This document shows positions 8,701 to 17,753 of a stretch of 64,000 bases of DNA, in pieces; within the stretch, counting starts at the first letter, position 1, and each line of letters begins with the position of its first letter. The stretch spans positions 124,001-188,000 of the forward strand of contig JAXDJV010000003.1 of NCBI GenBank assembly GCA_034667465.1. Reading direction: 5' to 3'. The stretch is from JAOBAU01 sp034667465. Lineage in GTDB: Bacteria > Acidobacteriota > Thermoanaerobaculia > Gp7-AA8. The notes beneath the pieces are model-generated. The model saw nothing but the letters and a program-made list of their open reading frames with translations, searched no databases and had not been told where the DNA came from. The translations under genes were made by a program, and so were the position numbers.

Positions 8701-8759
8701 GTACGACCCGCGGCGCTGCAGTGAGTGTGGCGGCGGCCGCTTCGGCCGCCGGGTCTTAC
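8701..8759. repeat. GC-rich hairpin element with nested inverted repeat, copy 1
   Basis: The core GGCGGCCG-CTT-CGGCCGCC (8732-8750) is a perfect 8-bp stem. Outer arms GTACGACCCG (8701-8710) and CGGGTCTTAC (8750-8759) match at nine of ten bases. It lies between the divergent pcm and tldD genes. The core recurs after the helicase gene at 59269-59287, in both cases flanked by CCACAC when read in the same sense. Confidence 0.65.
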
Positions 8760-8778
8760 GTGTTCTAATCCGCGCCGC

Positions 8779-10221
8779 ATGAAACCGTCGCGCGCGCAAC
8801 TCGGCGACGTCCTTGCCTCATTGAAGGACCCCGCCCTCCGCTACGCGGACATTCGCTTCACCGCCACGCATCATCAGGACGTTCGCGTCCGCAACGGTGA
8901 AGTCGACAACCTCTCATCCGACGTCGATCGCGCCATCGGCGTGCGCGTGCTCGTCGGCAACGGCTGGGGCTTTGCGGCGTCGTCGGATGTCTCCGAAGAA
9001 TCGCTGCGGCTGACCGCGCAGCGAGCGCTCGAAGTCGCCGAAGCGAGCAACATCGCGACCACCGAAACGGTCACGTTGAGCGAGCTCGAGCCGCACGTCG
9101 CAACGTGGAGCTCGACGTACGAGATCGATCCCTGGTCGATCCCGCTCGAGAAGAAAATCGAGCTCATCCTCGCGGCGACGGAACCGATCCGCGGCGACGC
9201 GCGCATCCATCAGGTGACGGGCGATCTCTCGTCGTATCGACAGGAGAAGTTCTTCGCGTCGACGCTCGGCAGCTGGCTCGAACAGACGACGACGGAGATG
9301 GGCGGCGGCATCGAAGCGAACGCCATTCACGACGGCGAGTTCCAGCGGCGCACCTATCCGAATCCGTTCGGCGGCGATTTTCAGGCAGCCGGATGGGAGT
9401 TCATCGAGCGGCTCGACCTGCCATCGAAAGCGCTGCAGGTTCGCGACGAAGCGATCGCGCTGCTCACCGCGCCGAAAGCGCCGGCCGGCCGCTTCGATCT
9501 GATCATCGGCTCATCGCAACTCGCGCTGCAGGTCCACGAATCGTGCGGCCATCCGACCGAGCTCGATCGCGCCATGGGACTCGAGATCTCGCTCGCCGGC
9601 GGCTCGTTTCTGCAGCCGTCGATGCTCGGCAACTTTCGTTACGGCTCCGAGCTCGTGAACATCGTCGCCGACGCGACGCTCCCCGGCGCCATCGGCTCGT
9701 TCGGCTTCGACGATGACGGCGTGCCCGCGCAGCGCTTTCATCTGATCGACAAAGGGATGTTCGTCGGCTATCTCACCGGCCGCGACACCGCGCCGTCGAT
9801 CGGCCGCACATCGAATGGAACGGTGCGCGCCGAAAGCGCCGCGCGAATCCCGATCATCCGGATGACGAACATCAATCTCGAGCCGGGCACGACGCCGCTC
9901 GCCGACATCATCGCCGACACGAAACGCGGCATCTTCATCGACACGAACAAGTCGTGGTCGATCGACGATCTCCGCCTCAACTTCCAGTTCGGCTGCGAGG
10001 TCGCGTGGGAGATCGAGAACGGCCGGCTCGGCCGCCTGCTCCGCAATCCGCTCTACACCGGCACGACGCCCGACTTCTGGCGCTCATGCGACGCCGTCGC
10101 CGATCGCAGCAGCTGGCAGGTGTGGGGACTTCCGAACTGCGGCAAGGGCGATCCAATGCAAACGATGCGCGTCGCCCACGGCGCACCGGCGGCGCGGTTT
10201 CGCAACGTGGAGATGGGATGA
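8779..10221 (+). CDS. tldD: TldD-family metalloprotease catalytic subunit
   Basis: 480 residues from ATG 8779 (MKPSRAQLG). TldD pairs with TldE (PmbA) to form a heterodimeric zinc protease that degrades unfolded peptides and, in some bacteria, matures ribosomal peptides such as microcin B17 (established for E. coli). The active-site motif HESCGHPTELDRAMG (His253, His258) is the family HExxxH. The GSFGFDDDGVPAQR segment and a C-terminal GKGDPMQ are typical. TldE follows 87 bases later on the same strand. A TCTAAT box nine bases before the ATG may be the promoter. Confidence 0.92.
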   Translation: MKPSRAQLGDVLASLKDPALRYADIRFTATHHQDVRVRNGEVDNLSSDVDRAIGVRVLVGNGWGFAASSDVSEESLRLTAQRALEVAEASNIATTETVTLSELEPHVATWSSTYEIDPWSIPLEKKIELILAATEPIRGDARIHQVTGDLSSYRQEKFFASTLGSWLEQTTTEMGGGIEANAIHDGEFQRRTYPNPFGGDFQAAGWEFIERLDLPSKALQVRDEAIALLTAPKAPAGRFDLIIGSSQLALQVHESCGHPTELDRAMGLEISLAGGSFLQPSMLGNFRYGSELVNIVADATLPGAIGSFGFDDDGVPAQRFHLIDKGMFVGYLTGRDTAPSIGRTSNGTVRAESAARIPIIRMTNINLEPGTTPLADIIADTKRGIFIDTNKSWSIDDLRLNFQFGCEVAWEIENGRLGRLLRNPLYTGTTPDFWRSCDAVADRSSWQVWGLPNCGKGDPMQTMRVAHGAPAARFRNVEMG

Positions 10222-10302
10222 AGGGAAGGATGAAGGCAGAAGGATGAAGGATGAAAGAAACCCGTTCTGCATTCATCCTTCATCCTTCATCCTTCATCCT
10301 TT
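10222..10302. repeat. Heptamer inverted repeat, locus B
   Basis: The left arm is GAAGGAT-type units (10222-10255: GGAAGGATGAAGGCAGAAGG and on). The right arm is four to five copies of CATCCTT (10274-10302). The arms pair almost fully around a loop containing AAACCCGTTCTGC. The element fills the gap between tldD and tldE, ending seven bases before the tldE ATG. Confidence 0.85.
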
Positions 10303-10308
10303 GTAGCC

Positions 10309-11673
10309 ATGCGCAGCGAACACGACAGCCACGCCATCCTCGATCGCGCGCTGACCGCCGCAAACACGCCGGATGCCGACGCGACGTTCATCTCGACCGA
10401 TCAGAACATCAGCCGCTTCGCGAACTCCGGCGTGCACCAGAATATGTCGGAGATCAGCGCGGCGCTGACGCTGCGGGTGATCGTCAACGGCTGCATGGGC
10501 GTCGCTTCGACGTCGTCGTTCGATGACGAAGGGATCGCGAACGCATCGATGCTTGCGCATGAAGCGGCGAAGCACGCCGGCCCGCTGCTGAACTTCTCCG
10601 GCCTCTATCGCGGCAACGAACCGACGCCGCTGCTGACGACCTTCGATCCGAAAACCGCGGCGGTGTCGCCAATCGCGAAGGCGCGCGCGTTGCGCGAGAT
10701 GTTCGATCGCGGCCGCGACGCCGGCGTCCACTTCGCCGGGTCGTACGCGACCGGCGGTTCATCCGTCGCCTGCGCGAACACGCACGGCGTCCGCCGCTAC
10801 GCGACGATGAGCTCTGCCGACGCAACCGTCATCGCCATCCGCGGCGGCGACTCCGGTTACGCAACATCGCTCGCGCGTCATTTCGACGATGTCGACGTGC
10901 TCGCCCTCGGCGAAGAAGCAACGTTCAAGGCGACGCTGAAGGCAGGCGTTGCCGACGATCTGCAGCCCGGCGCCTTCGACGTCATCCTCGAACCACCCGC
11001 GCTTTCCGAAGTGCTCGAGTGGCTGAACATGATCGCATTCAGCGGCACCTCATTCGATGACGGTTCCTCCTTCTTCGTCGGTCACCTCGGCGAAAAGCTG
11101 CTCGGCGACAACTTCACGCTCGTCGACGATTCGATCGACGACTCGTTCATGCCGTTTCCGTTCGACCTCGAAGGACTGCCGAAACGACGCGTCGCACTCA
11201 TCGAGCGCGGCGTCATCCGCACTCCGGTCGTCGACAAGGCGTACGCCGATCGACTGAATCTCCCGCCGACCGCCAACACCTGGCACCTCGGCTCCTCCGA
11301 TCACGGCGTCGCCTTTCATCTCGCGATGGACGGCGGCGACGCCACACGCGAAGAGCTCATCCGTTCGACGAAGCACGGCATCTGGGTCACGCGCTTCAAC
11401 TACGTCAACGGACTGCTCGAGCCGCGCGTCGCGCAGATGACCGGCACCACGCGCGACGGGACGTTCCTCATTCGTGACGGTGAAGTCGTCGCGCGCCTCC
11501 CGAATCTGCGCTGGACCGAGTCGATGGTCGAAGCATTCGGCCGTATCGAAGGACTGACGAGCGAGCGGCGCCGTGTCGGGACGTGGTTCAATCACTTCGG
11601 CGGGACGCTCGCTCCGACGGTGAAGATCGCCGGCTGGAACTTCACGGGAAAACAGGAGCTGGCCGGCGCATGA
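10309..11673 (+). CDS. pmbA: TldE/PmbA-family protease partner subunit
   Basis: 454 residues (MRSEHDSHAILDRAL). It has the TldD/PmbA fold, but no HExxxH motif at the equivalent place (LEPPALSEVLEWLN), as expected for the non-catalytic TldE subunit. It is directly downstream of tldD and should form the protease heterodimer with it. The ending (GTWFNHFGGTLAPTVKIAGW and on) is typical of the family. The heptamer hairpin just before its start may lower its expression relative to tldD or affect ribosome access; that is inference. Confidence 0.9.
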   Translation: MRSEHDSHAILDRALTAANTPDADATFISTDQNISRFANSGVHQNMSEISAALTLRVIVNGCMGVASTSSFDDEGIANASMLAHEAAKHAGPLLNFSGLYRGNEPTPLLTTFDPKTAAVSPIAKARALREMFDRGRDAGVHFAGSYATGGSSVACANTHGVRRYATMSSADATVIAIRGGDSGYATSLARHFDDVDVLALGEEATFKATLKAGVADDLQPGAFDVILEPPALSEVLEWLNMIAFSGTSFDDGSSFFVGHLGEKLLGDNFTLVDDSIDDSFMPFPFDLEGLPKRRVALIERGVIRTPVVDKAYADRLNLPPTANTWHLGSSDHGVAFHLAMDGGDATREELIRSTKHGIWVTRFNYVNGLLEPRVAQMTGTTRDGTFLIRDGEVVARLPNLRWTESMVEAFGRIEGLTSERRRVGTWFNHFGGTLAPTVKIAGWNFTGKQELAGA

Positions 11674-11702
11674 CACAGACTTTGCACAGCCGCGAATAGC
11701 GC

Positions 11703-12626
11703 ATGACGCAGTACATCATCCGAAGACTGCTGCAGATGGTGCCGATCACGCTCGGCATCCTGACGCTGGTTTTCTCGCTCATCCATCTCATCCCGGGCGA
11801 TCCGGCGGCGCAGATCGCGGGCGAGAATGCGCGCCCCGAGGACATCGTGGCGGTGCGTAAGGCGCTCGGACTCGATGAGCCGCTGTGGAAGCAATACGTT
11901 CACTACCTCGGCCGCCTCGCGCACGGCGACCTCGGCCGCTCGTTCCGAACCAATGAAAGCGTCACCGCGGAGATCAAAGAGCGCTACCCGGCGACAATTC
12001 AGCTCGCATTCGGGGCGATGTTCGTCGCGCTGCTCGTCGCATTTCCGCTCGGGATGATCTCCGCGATCTATCGAAACTCCTGGATCGACAACGTCGCGCG
12101 ATTCTTCGCGTTGATCGGCGTCTCGATGCCGAGCTTCTGGTTCGGACCGCTGCTCATCATCGCCTTCGCGATCAATCACGAATGGTTTCCCGTCTCCGGC
12201 CGCGATGAAGGATTGAAGTCGCTCGTGCTTCCATCGCTGACGATGGGACTCGCGCTCGCCGCGATCCTGACGCGCATGATTCGCGTGAGCGTCGCCGAAG
12301 AGCTCGGACAGTTGTACGTGACGACGGCGATCGCGAAGGGCGCCACGCGAACGAAAGCGATCTTCCGCCACGCGTTGAAAAACGCGTTGATTCCGGTGAT
12401 CACCGTGCTCGCGCTGCAGTTCGGATCGCTGCTCACCGGCGCGATCATCACCGAACAGATCTTCTCGTGGCCCGGCCTCGGGCGGCTGCTGATTCAGGGA
12501 ATCTCGACCCGCGATTATCCGCAGGTGCAGGCGTCGATTCTCGTCATCGCGCTGACGTACATCATGGTGAATTTTCTGAGTGATCTGCTGTACGGAGTCG
12601 TCGATCCGCGGATCAAACTCGAATGA
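11703..12626 (+). CDS. Peptide/nickel ABC transporter permease (DppB-like)
   Basis: 307 residues, about six membrane helices. The first (QMVPITLGILTLVFSLIHLI) and the following PGDPAAQIAGENARPEDIVA block are typical of DppB/OppB. The ATPase-contact loop is AKGATRTKAIFRHALKNALI. The segment ending FSWPGLGRLLIQGI completes the family pattern. It forms the inner-membrane channel with the DppC-like product. No ATPase or binding-protein gene is close, so the subunits must come from elsewhere in the genome. The stop overlaps the dppC start by ATGA (12623-12626). Confidence 0.9.
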   Translation: MTQYIIRRLLQMVPITLGILTLVFSLIHLIPGDPAAQIAGENARPEDIVAVRKALGLDEPLWKQYVHYLGRLAHGDLGRSFRTNESVTAEIKERYPATIQLAFGAMFVALLVAFPLGMISAIYRNSWIDNVARFFALIGVSMPSFWFGPLLIIAFAINHEWFPVSGRDEGLKSLVLPSLTMGLALAAILTRMIRVSVAEELGQLYVTTAIAKGATRTKAIFRHALKNALIPVITVLALQFGSLLTGAIITEQIFSWPGLGRLLIQGISTRDYPQVQASILVIALTYIMVNFLSDLLYGVVDPRIKLE

Positions 12627-13462
12627 ACAAGAACGCGAAACGCCTCCTGAAGAACTTCGCCTTCTCGGCGGGACTGTTGCTCACGGTCGTACTGATCGTC
12701 ATCGCCATCGCGGCGCCGCTGATCGCGCCGTTCGATCCCGATGTGCAGGACACGTCGCGGCGTCTCGAAGCGCCGTCGCACGAACATCTCCTCGGTCTCG
12801 ATGATCTCGGCCGCGACGTTTTTTCGCGCATCGTTTTCGGCGCGCGCGTCTCGCTGCGCGTCGGCTTCTCCGTCGTTTTCATCGCCTCGCTGATCGGCAT
12901 CTCGCTCGGCGCGATCGCCGGCTACTTCGGCGGCATCGCCGATACGCTCATCATGCGGCTCACCGACATCCTCCTCGCCTTTCCCGGCATCCTCCTCGCC
13001 ATCGCACTCGTCGCCGTGCTCGGTCCGAGTTTGAACAACGTCATCCTCGCGCTGTCGACGATCGGCTGGGTCGGCTACGCGCGACTCGTGCGCGGCCAGG
13101 TACTGAAAGTGCGCGAGATGGAGTACGTCACCGCCGCGAAAGCGCTCGGCGCGAAATCGCCGCGCGTGATCGTGCTCCACGTCCTGCCGAACGTCATCAA
13201 TCCGGTGATCGTCATGGCGACGCTCGGCCTCGCCGGCGCGATTCTCTCCGAAGCCGCGCTGTCGTTTCTCGGCCTCGGCGTGCAGCCGCCGACGCCATCG
13301 TGGGGCGCGATGCTGACGTCGGGCCGACGCTATCTCGGCCTCGCCAATCACCTCGCGATTTTCCCCGGCGCCGCGATCATGCTCGCAGTAATGGGATTGA
13401 ACTTCCTCGGCGACGGTTTGATCGACGCGCTGGATCCGAAGTATCGCAAGCTGATGGATTAA
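12623..13462 (+). CDS. Peptide/nickel ABC transporter permease (DppC-like)
   Basis: 279 residues. N-terminal helix (FSAGLLLTVVLIVIAIAAPL), then the family block HEHLLGLDDLGRDVFSRIV. It has a typical loop AAKALGAKSPRVIVLHVLPN and the LSEAALSFLGLGVQPPTPSW signature. It pairs with the DppB-like protein in peptide or nickel import. The gene ends in TTAA shared with the stop of the convergent glycosyltransferase gene. The position right after tldD/tldE raises the idea of a peptide-uptake and peptide-cleavage pathway, but that is inference. Confidence 0.9.
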   Translation: MNKNAKRLLKNFAFSAGLLLTVVLIVIAIAAPLIAPFDPDVQDTSRRLEAPSHEHLLGLDDLGRDVFSRIVFGARVSLRVGFSVVFIASLIGISLGAIAGYFGGIADTLIMRLTDILLAFPGILLAIALVAVLGPSLNNVILALSTIGWVGYARLVRGQVLKVREMEYVTAAKALGAKSPRVIVLHVLPNVINPVIVMATLGLAGAILSEAALSFLGLGVQPPTPSWGAMLTSGRRYLGLANHLAIFPGAAIMLAVMGLNFLGDGLIDALDPKYRKLMD

Positions 13463-14778
13463 GGTACCGCGCGCCGGAACACGACGACCGCTTTCGACGG
13501 TCCGTCGCGGAACGTCTTCACCGCCACGAAGTTCTCTTTTCGCAGCGCATCGACAAGCGGCGGATCGAGATCGGTCTCCGCCATCGCGACAGCATCGGTG
13601 TTCTGCAAGCCGAGTGCGAAGCGGGCCGGATCGATCGGCGTCCCGACGTCGCGCACCGCCATCCGTTCGCCGAAGTAGAGCCGATCGCCGTACGCCCAAA
13701 TCTGATTCAGCGTCACGGTCGACACCGACGGATCGTCGCCGAGCATTTCCGCCGCGCGCACCGCCGGCATCGTCTTTCGCGCGTGATAACGAAGCCCCGC
13801 GAGATGCCACGCGATCGAAATGGCGACGAGCGCGATAGCGAGCTTTCGCCGCGTCTGCCACAACATCGCCGCGCCGATTCCTGCGCCGATAGCGAGGAAC
13901 GGGATCATCACCTCGAGGTAGCGAACTTCCTTGTGCCGAATCGCGGAGAGCGCGACGAGCGGCACGACGATGAACGCCCACGGCACGCGCTTCCGTCCGA
14001 TCCAGAGCAGCGGCAACATCGTCGGCGCACACCAGCGGACGATGTTCGCGAGATACCACCACGGCGCCTGATACTTCACGCGCGACGCAAAGTCGGGAGC
14101 GACGAGCGTCAGCCGCGCGAATTTGATCGCGCTGCTGAACGGCATGCCCCACGTCAGCCAGTCATAAACGCCGGCGAAGAGCACGATGGAGATCGCCGCG
14201 CCGGCGATGATGCGCAGCCAATTGTTTCGCGCCAACCAGAGAATCGGAACGGTGAAAATGATCTCGCTGAAACGATCGGCGAACGCGAGTCCGATAAGAA
14301 CGCCGGCGAGGAACGGCCGTCGCTCGGCGATGAGCGCGGCGGCGACGATGCAGAACATCGCCAGCGTTCGCGGATAGACGGTCGAGCCGAATCCGAGCGG
14401 GATCCAGTGCAGCGCGAAGATCGTGGCAGCGACGCGCGCGGCGAGCTCGTCATCGGTCCACTGCAGCGTTAGCCGATGAACGAGCACGACGGTCGCCGCC
14501 GTCAGCGCGATGAACGGCAGCGTCGCAATCCACGCCAGCGCGCGCGTCGATTCAAGCCCGAGCAGCGATCCGATACGAATCACCGGCGCGACGAAGAAAT
14601 CAGGAACGAAGAGACAGCGAATGTCCCACGCCGCATACGGGAAACCGAGCGCGCGATGAAATGCCTGGGCGAGCACTTCGACGTCATCGCCGGTGAGAAA
14701 TCCGAAGTAGCGCCACGCCAGCCACAGCTGCGCGATGACGACCACCATCGTCAGGATCGCGAGGAACCGCCGGCTCAT
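13459..14778 (-). CDS. GT-C glycosyltransferase, GT22 (Alg9/PIG-B)-like
   Basis: 439 residues with about nine to eleven membrane helices. An acidic pair follows the first helix (FLTGDDVEVLAQAF), as in lipid-phosphosugar-dependent GT-C enzymes. The motif IRHKEVRYLEVMIP matches the HKE-x-RF signature of GT22 mannosyltransferases (Alg9, PIG-B). The predicted role is sugar transfer from a polyprenyl-phosphate donor at the periplasmic face of the inner membrane; the acceptor is unknown. The start overlaps the ligA stop by ATGA (14775-14778). GT39-like hypothetical proteins are the main alternative. Confidence 0.68.
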   Translation of the reverse strand: MSRRFLAILTMVVVIAQLWLAWRYFGFLTGDDVEVLAQAFHRALGFPYAAWDIRCLFVPDFFVAPVIRIGSLLGLESTRALAWIATLPFIALTAATVVLVHRLTLQWTDDELAARVAATIFALHWIPLGFGSTVYPRTLAMFCIVAAALIAERRPFLAGVLIGLAFADRFSEIIFTVPILWLARNNWLRIIAGAAISIVLFAGVYDWLTWGMPFSSAIKFARLTLVAPDFASRVKYQAPWWYLANIVRWCAPTMLPLLWIGRKRVPWAFIVVPLVALSAIRHKEVRYLEVMIPFLAIGAGIGAAMLWQTRRKLAIALVAISIAWHLAGLRYHARKTMPAVRAAEMLGDDPSVSTVTLNQIWAYGDRLYFGERMAVRDVGTPIDPARFALGLQNTDAVAMAETDLDPPLVDALRKENFVAVKTFRDGPSKAVVVFRRAVP

Positions 14779-16763
14779 TCGATCCCGATCAGCGCGAGAA
14801 ACTCGTCTTCGCTGAGCACGTCCACTTCCAGCGAGCGCGCCTTCTCCAGCTTCGAGCCGGCCGCTTCGCCAGCGACGAGATAGGCGGTCTTCGACGAGAC
14901 CGAGCCCGACGGTTTTCCGCCCTCGCGCTCGATCAGCGCGTGAATCTCGTCGCGCGTGTAGCGATTGAGCGTTCCGGTCACGACCACGCTCTTGCCGGCC
15001 AGTCGATCGCCGCGTTCGATGACGTCGTGACTCGGTGAAACGCCGAGCCGTTTCATCTTCTCGATCCGCTCGCGATTCGCCGGGACCGAGAAGTAGAAGG
15101 TGATCGATTCGGCGACGCGCGGCCCGACCTCCTGCACGTCGACGAGTTGCTCGGTCGTCGCATCCATCAGCGCATCGATCGACTGAAAGCGGTCCGCCAG
15201 CAGTTTCGCGGCGCGCTCGCCGATCATCCGAATGCCGATGCCGAAAATGAAACGCGCCAGCTCCTTCGTCTTCGACTTCTCAATCTCCTCGAGGAGTTTC
15301 GCCGCCGACTTCTCCCCCATCCGATCGAGCTTTGCGACGTCCTCGGCGTTCAGCTCGTAGATCGACGCGTAATCGGTGATCAGCCGGGCGTCGAGCATCG
15401 ACTGCACGCGCTGCGCGCCGAGTCCTTCGATGTCCATCGCCTTGCGCGAACCGAAGTGCGTGATCGACTGCAGCACGATGGCCGGACAGCCCTGATTGAT
15501 GCAGCGGATGGCCACTTCTTCTTCGAAGCGATGCAGCGGCTCGTTGCAGATCGGACAGTTCTCCGGCACGACGAACGCTTCCGCGTCGGGCGGCCGCAGC
15601 TCCGTCAACACGTTGACGACCTTCGGAATGATGTCGCCGCCTTTTTCGACGACGATCGAGTCGCCGATGCGGACGTCTTTACGCGCCAGCTCGTCGAAGT
15701 TGTGCAGCGAGGCGTTGACGACTTTCGTGCCGCCGATGCGCACCGGATCGAACATCGCCACCGGCGTGACCGCGCCGGTGCGGCCCACGTAGAGGTTGAT
15801 GCCGCGCACGATCGTCTGCGCCGCTTCGGGCGGGTACTTGTACGCGACCGCCCAGCGCGGCGCTTTCGACGTGGCGCCGAGCTCCTGCTGTTCGTCGCGG
15901 CGATTGACTTTGATGACGATGCCGTCGATCTCGAAGCCCAGGTCGTGGCGGTGCTCGTGCCATTCACTGATGAACGCTTCGACGGCGCCGATGTCGGCGA
16001 AGACGTTGCGCTGCGGATTGAGCGGCAGTCCGAGTTGCTGGAGGATGTCGTACGCCGCCGACTGCGACGCGACGCGCACGTCGTCGGCGGAAACGAGGTG
16101 ATAGACGAACGCGCTGAGACGGCGCGCGGCGGCGAGGCGCGGATCTTTTTGCCGCAGCGATCCGGCCGCGGCGTTGCGCGGATTCGCGAGCGCTTCGCCG
16201 CCCGCTTCTTCGATCTGCGTGTTGAGCCGCACAAAGTCGGCGTTGGAGATGTAGATTTCGCCGCGCACTTCCAGCCGTTTGTACTTTGCCGGAATCTTCA
16301 GCGGCAGCGCGCGGACGGTGCGCACGTTCGGCGTGACGTCGTCGCCGTGCACGCCGTCGCCGCGCGTCGCGCCGCGGACGAGCGCACCGTTCTCATACAA
16401 AAGCGAAATCGAAACGCCGTCGATTTTCAGTTCCGCTTCGTACTCGACCATCTCCATGCCGAGACCGCGCTTCACGCGCTCGTCCCACTCGCGGAGCTCT
16501 TCGAGCGAGTAGACGTTGTCGATCGACAGCATCGGCGGCTGATGCGTGACGGTCGGAAAGTCGCCGATCGGCGCGCCGCCGACGCGGACCGTCGGCGAAT
16601 TCGGATCGGCCAGCTCGGGATGCTTCGCCTCCAGCTCCGCGAGCCGTTTCAGCAGCTGATCGAAGTCGTAGTCGCTGATCTCGGGCTGGTGCTCGATGTA
16701 GTAGAGCCGCTCGTGTCGGACGAGCTCTTTGCGGAGCTTTTCAATCTCAGATTTTGCGGTCAT
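14775..16763 (-). CDS. ligA: NAD-dependent DNA ligase LigA
   Basis: 662 residues, full length. LigA seals nicks in DNA using NAD. The N-terminal Ia domain has YYIEHQPEISDYDFD and the adenylation domain has the active-site Lys113 in ELKIDGVSI. DDVTPNVRTVR and LEVRGEIYI follow. The OB fold is followed by a four-Cys zinc finger (CPICNEPL through CINQGC), HhH motifs, and a C-terminal BRCT domain (GKSVVVTGTL through DEFLALIG). It should be the essential replicative ligase. It lies in a minus-strand run with the PH-like gene upstream, whose 3-prime end overlaps it by 17 bases, and with the glycosyltransferase downstream. Confidence 0.97.
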   Translation of the reverse strand: MTAKSEIEKLRKELVRHERLYYIEHQPEISDYDFDQLLKRLAELEAKHPELADPNSPTVRVGGAPIGDFPTVTHQPPMLSIDNVYSLEELREWDERVKRGLGMEMVEYEAELKIDGVSISLLYENGALVRGATRGDGVHGDDVTPNVRTVRALPLKIPAKYKRLEVRGEIYISNADFVRLNTQIEEAGGEALANPRNAAAGSLRQKDPRLAAARRLSAFVYHLVSADDVRVASQSAAYDILQQLGLPLNPQRNVFADIGAVEAFISEWHEHRHDLGFEIDGIVIKVNRRDEQQELGATSKAPRWAVAYKYPPEAAQTIVRGINLYVGRTGAVTPVAMFDPVRIGGTKVVNASLHNFDELARKDVRIGDSIVVEKGGDIIPKVVNVLTELRPPDAEAFVVPENCPICNEPLHRFEEEVAIRCINQGCPAIVLQSITHFGSRKAMDIEGLGAQRVQSMLDARLITDYASIYELNAEDVAKLDRMGEKSAAKLLEEIEKSKTKELARFIFGIGIRMIGERAAKLLADRFQSIDALMDATTEQLVDVQEVGPRVAESITFYFSVPANRERIEKMKRLGVSPSHDVIERGDRLAGKSVVVTGTLNRYTRDEIHALIEREGGKPSGSVSSKTAYLVAGEAAGSKLEKARSLEVDVLSEDEFLALIGIE

Positions 16764-17262
16764 CGCTCGGTCTGGAAAGATACCTTGATCGCTCGACGAT
16801 TTTCTCGACGAACCTGCGCCCGAGCAGTTCGGCGTCGAGCAGCTTCAGGAAGTCGCGGCGTCCCTTCACCAGATTCAGGTTCAGCGCGACGAAACGCATC
16901 CCGCGCGGCGTATCAAAGTAGACGATGAGCCGGTCGCCGCCGAGCATCTGTTCCGTTCCGCGGATTGCATCCCACGCAAACCGGCGCTCGCGAAACTGAT
17001 GGAGCGGGCGGAGGACGACGCCGTGCTCCTCGAGCTCCGCGACCGGCCGTCGTGCCCCGGACCAGACTTTCAGGCCACCGATCCAGAGCGTCCCGATGTA
17101 AACCCAGACGAAGCGTTCGCCGAGCCATCCGTACCGCGCTGAAGGAAAAATCGCGAGGGAAAGCAGAATTGTCGCCGTAATGACGGCAGCTACTGCGATA
17201 ATGGAAAAGCCAGCCCGGCGGACCCACGGGCGGAATCGGAAGATATGAGAGGTTTCCACCAT
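16747..17262 (-). CDS. Membrane protein with PH-like domain, unknown function
   Basis: 171 residues. Two membrane helices near the N-terminus (GFSIIAVAAVITATILLSLA and FVWVYIGTLWIGG). They are followed by a soluble part with a PH-like beta-strand pattern (VAELEEHGVVLRPLHQ, DRLIVYFDTPRGMRFVALN). The 3-prime end runs 17 bases into ligA, so translation may be coupled. I do not recognise a specific family; the bacterial bPH_6-like or DUF-type membrane group is the closest pattern. Confidence 0.6.
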   Translation of the reverse strand: MVETSHIFRFRPWVRRAGFSIIAVAAVITATILLSLAIFPSARYGWLGERFVWVYIGTLWIGGLKVWSGARRPVAELEEHGVVLRPLHQFRERRFAWDAIRGTEQMLGGDRLIVYFDTPRGMRFVALNLNLVKGRRDFLKLLDAELLGRRFVEKIVERSRYLSRPSDDRKI

Positions 17263-17289
17263 TGCACGCTGTCTGACGATGCCTTACTC

Positions 17290-17318
17290 TTGCCACGCAA
17301 GCTTCAGCCCGGTATGTA
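17290..17318 (+). promoter_or_regulatory. Possible promoter for the response regulator
   Basis: TTGCCA (17290-17295), 17-base spacer, TATGTA (17313-17318). The start codon is at 17347. Confidence 0.3.
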
Positions 17319-17346
17319 TTTCGCATTTCGTCTTCTGTAAGTCACG

Positions 17347-17751
17347 ATGAAAATCGACGGAACTGGACGAAAGATCCTGGTCATTGACGACGACCTCGCC
17401 ATCCGAGTACTGCTTCAGGCAGTGCTGAAACGGATGAAATTCGACGTCGAACTGGCCGAGGATGGCGCAGCGGGACTCGACCGCCTGCAGGCGGCGAACG
17501 GTTCGATCGACCTGATCCTGCTCGATCTGATGATGCCGAAATTGAACGGCTACGAATTCATCGAGAAGATCGGCGAGCGATACACGGACGGCGGACGGCC
17601 GCACATCATCGTCTTCACCGCCGCGGGCAAACGCGGCGTCGACAAGATCCCGGCCGAAGCGGTCTGCAACGCCATCCTCAAACCGTTCGACCTCGAGCGG
17701 TTCATCGAGATGATCGGCGAGTGTTTGAACAAGTCGCACGCGACGCATTGA
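17347..17751 (+). CDS. Single-domain response regulator (CheY-like)
   Basis: 134 residues, all receiver domain. The acidic pocket is Asp14-Asp15-Asp16 (VIDDD), the phosphoacceptor is Asp60 (LLDLMMP), and the conserved Thr and Lys occur in VFTAAG and LKPFD. There is no output domain, so it should relay phosphate or bind a partner as CheY does. No kinase gene is beside it; the large hybrid kinase 19 kb away and other kinases elsewhere are candidates. The stop lies next to the heptamer repeat. Confidence 0.88.
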   Translation: MKIDGTGRKILVIDDDLAIRVLLQAVLKRMKFDVELAEDGAAGLDRLQAANGSIDLILLDLMMPKLNGYEFIEKIGERYTDGGRPHIIVFTAAGKRGVDKIPAEAVCNAILKPFDLERFIEMIGECLNKSHATH

Positions 17752-17753
17752 GC

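Noticed and set aside
12515..16928. Long open frames opposite dppC, the glycosyltransferase and ligA
   Set aside because: Compositionally skewed (Arg/Asp/Glu-rich) and lacking motifs, with well-conserved genes on the other strand.
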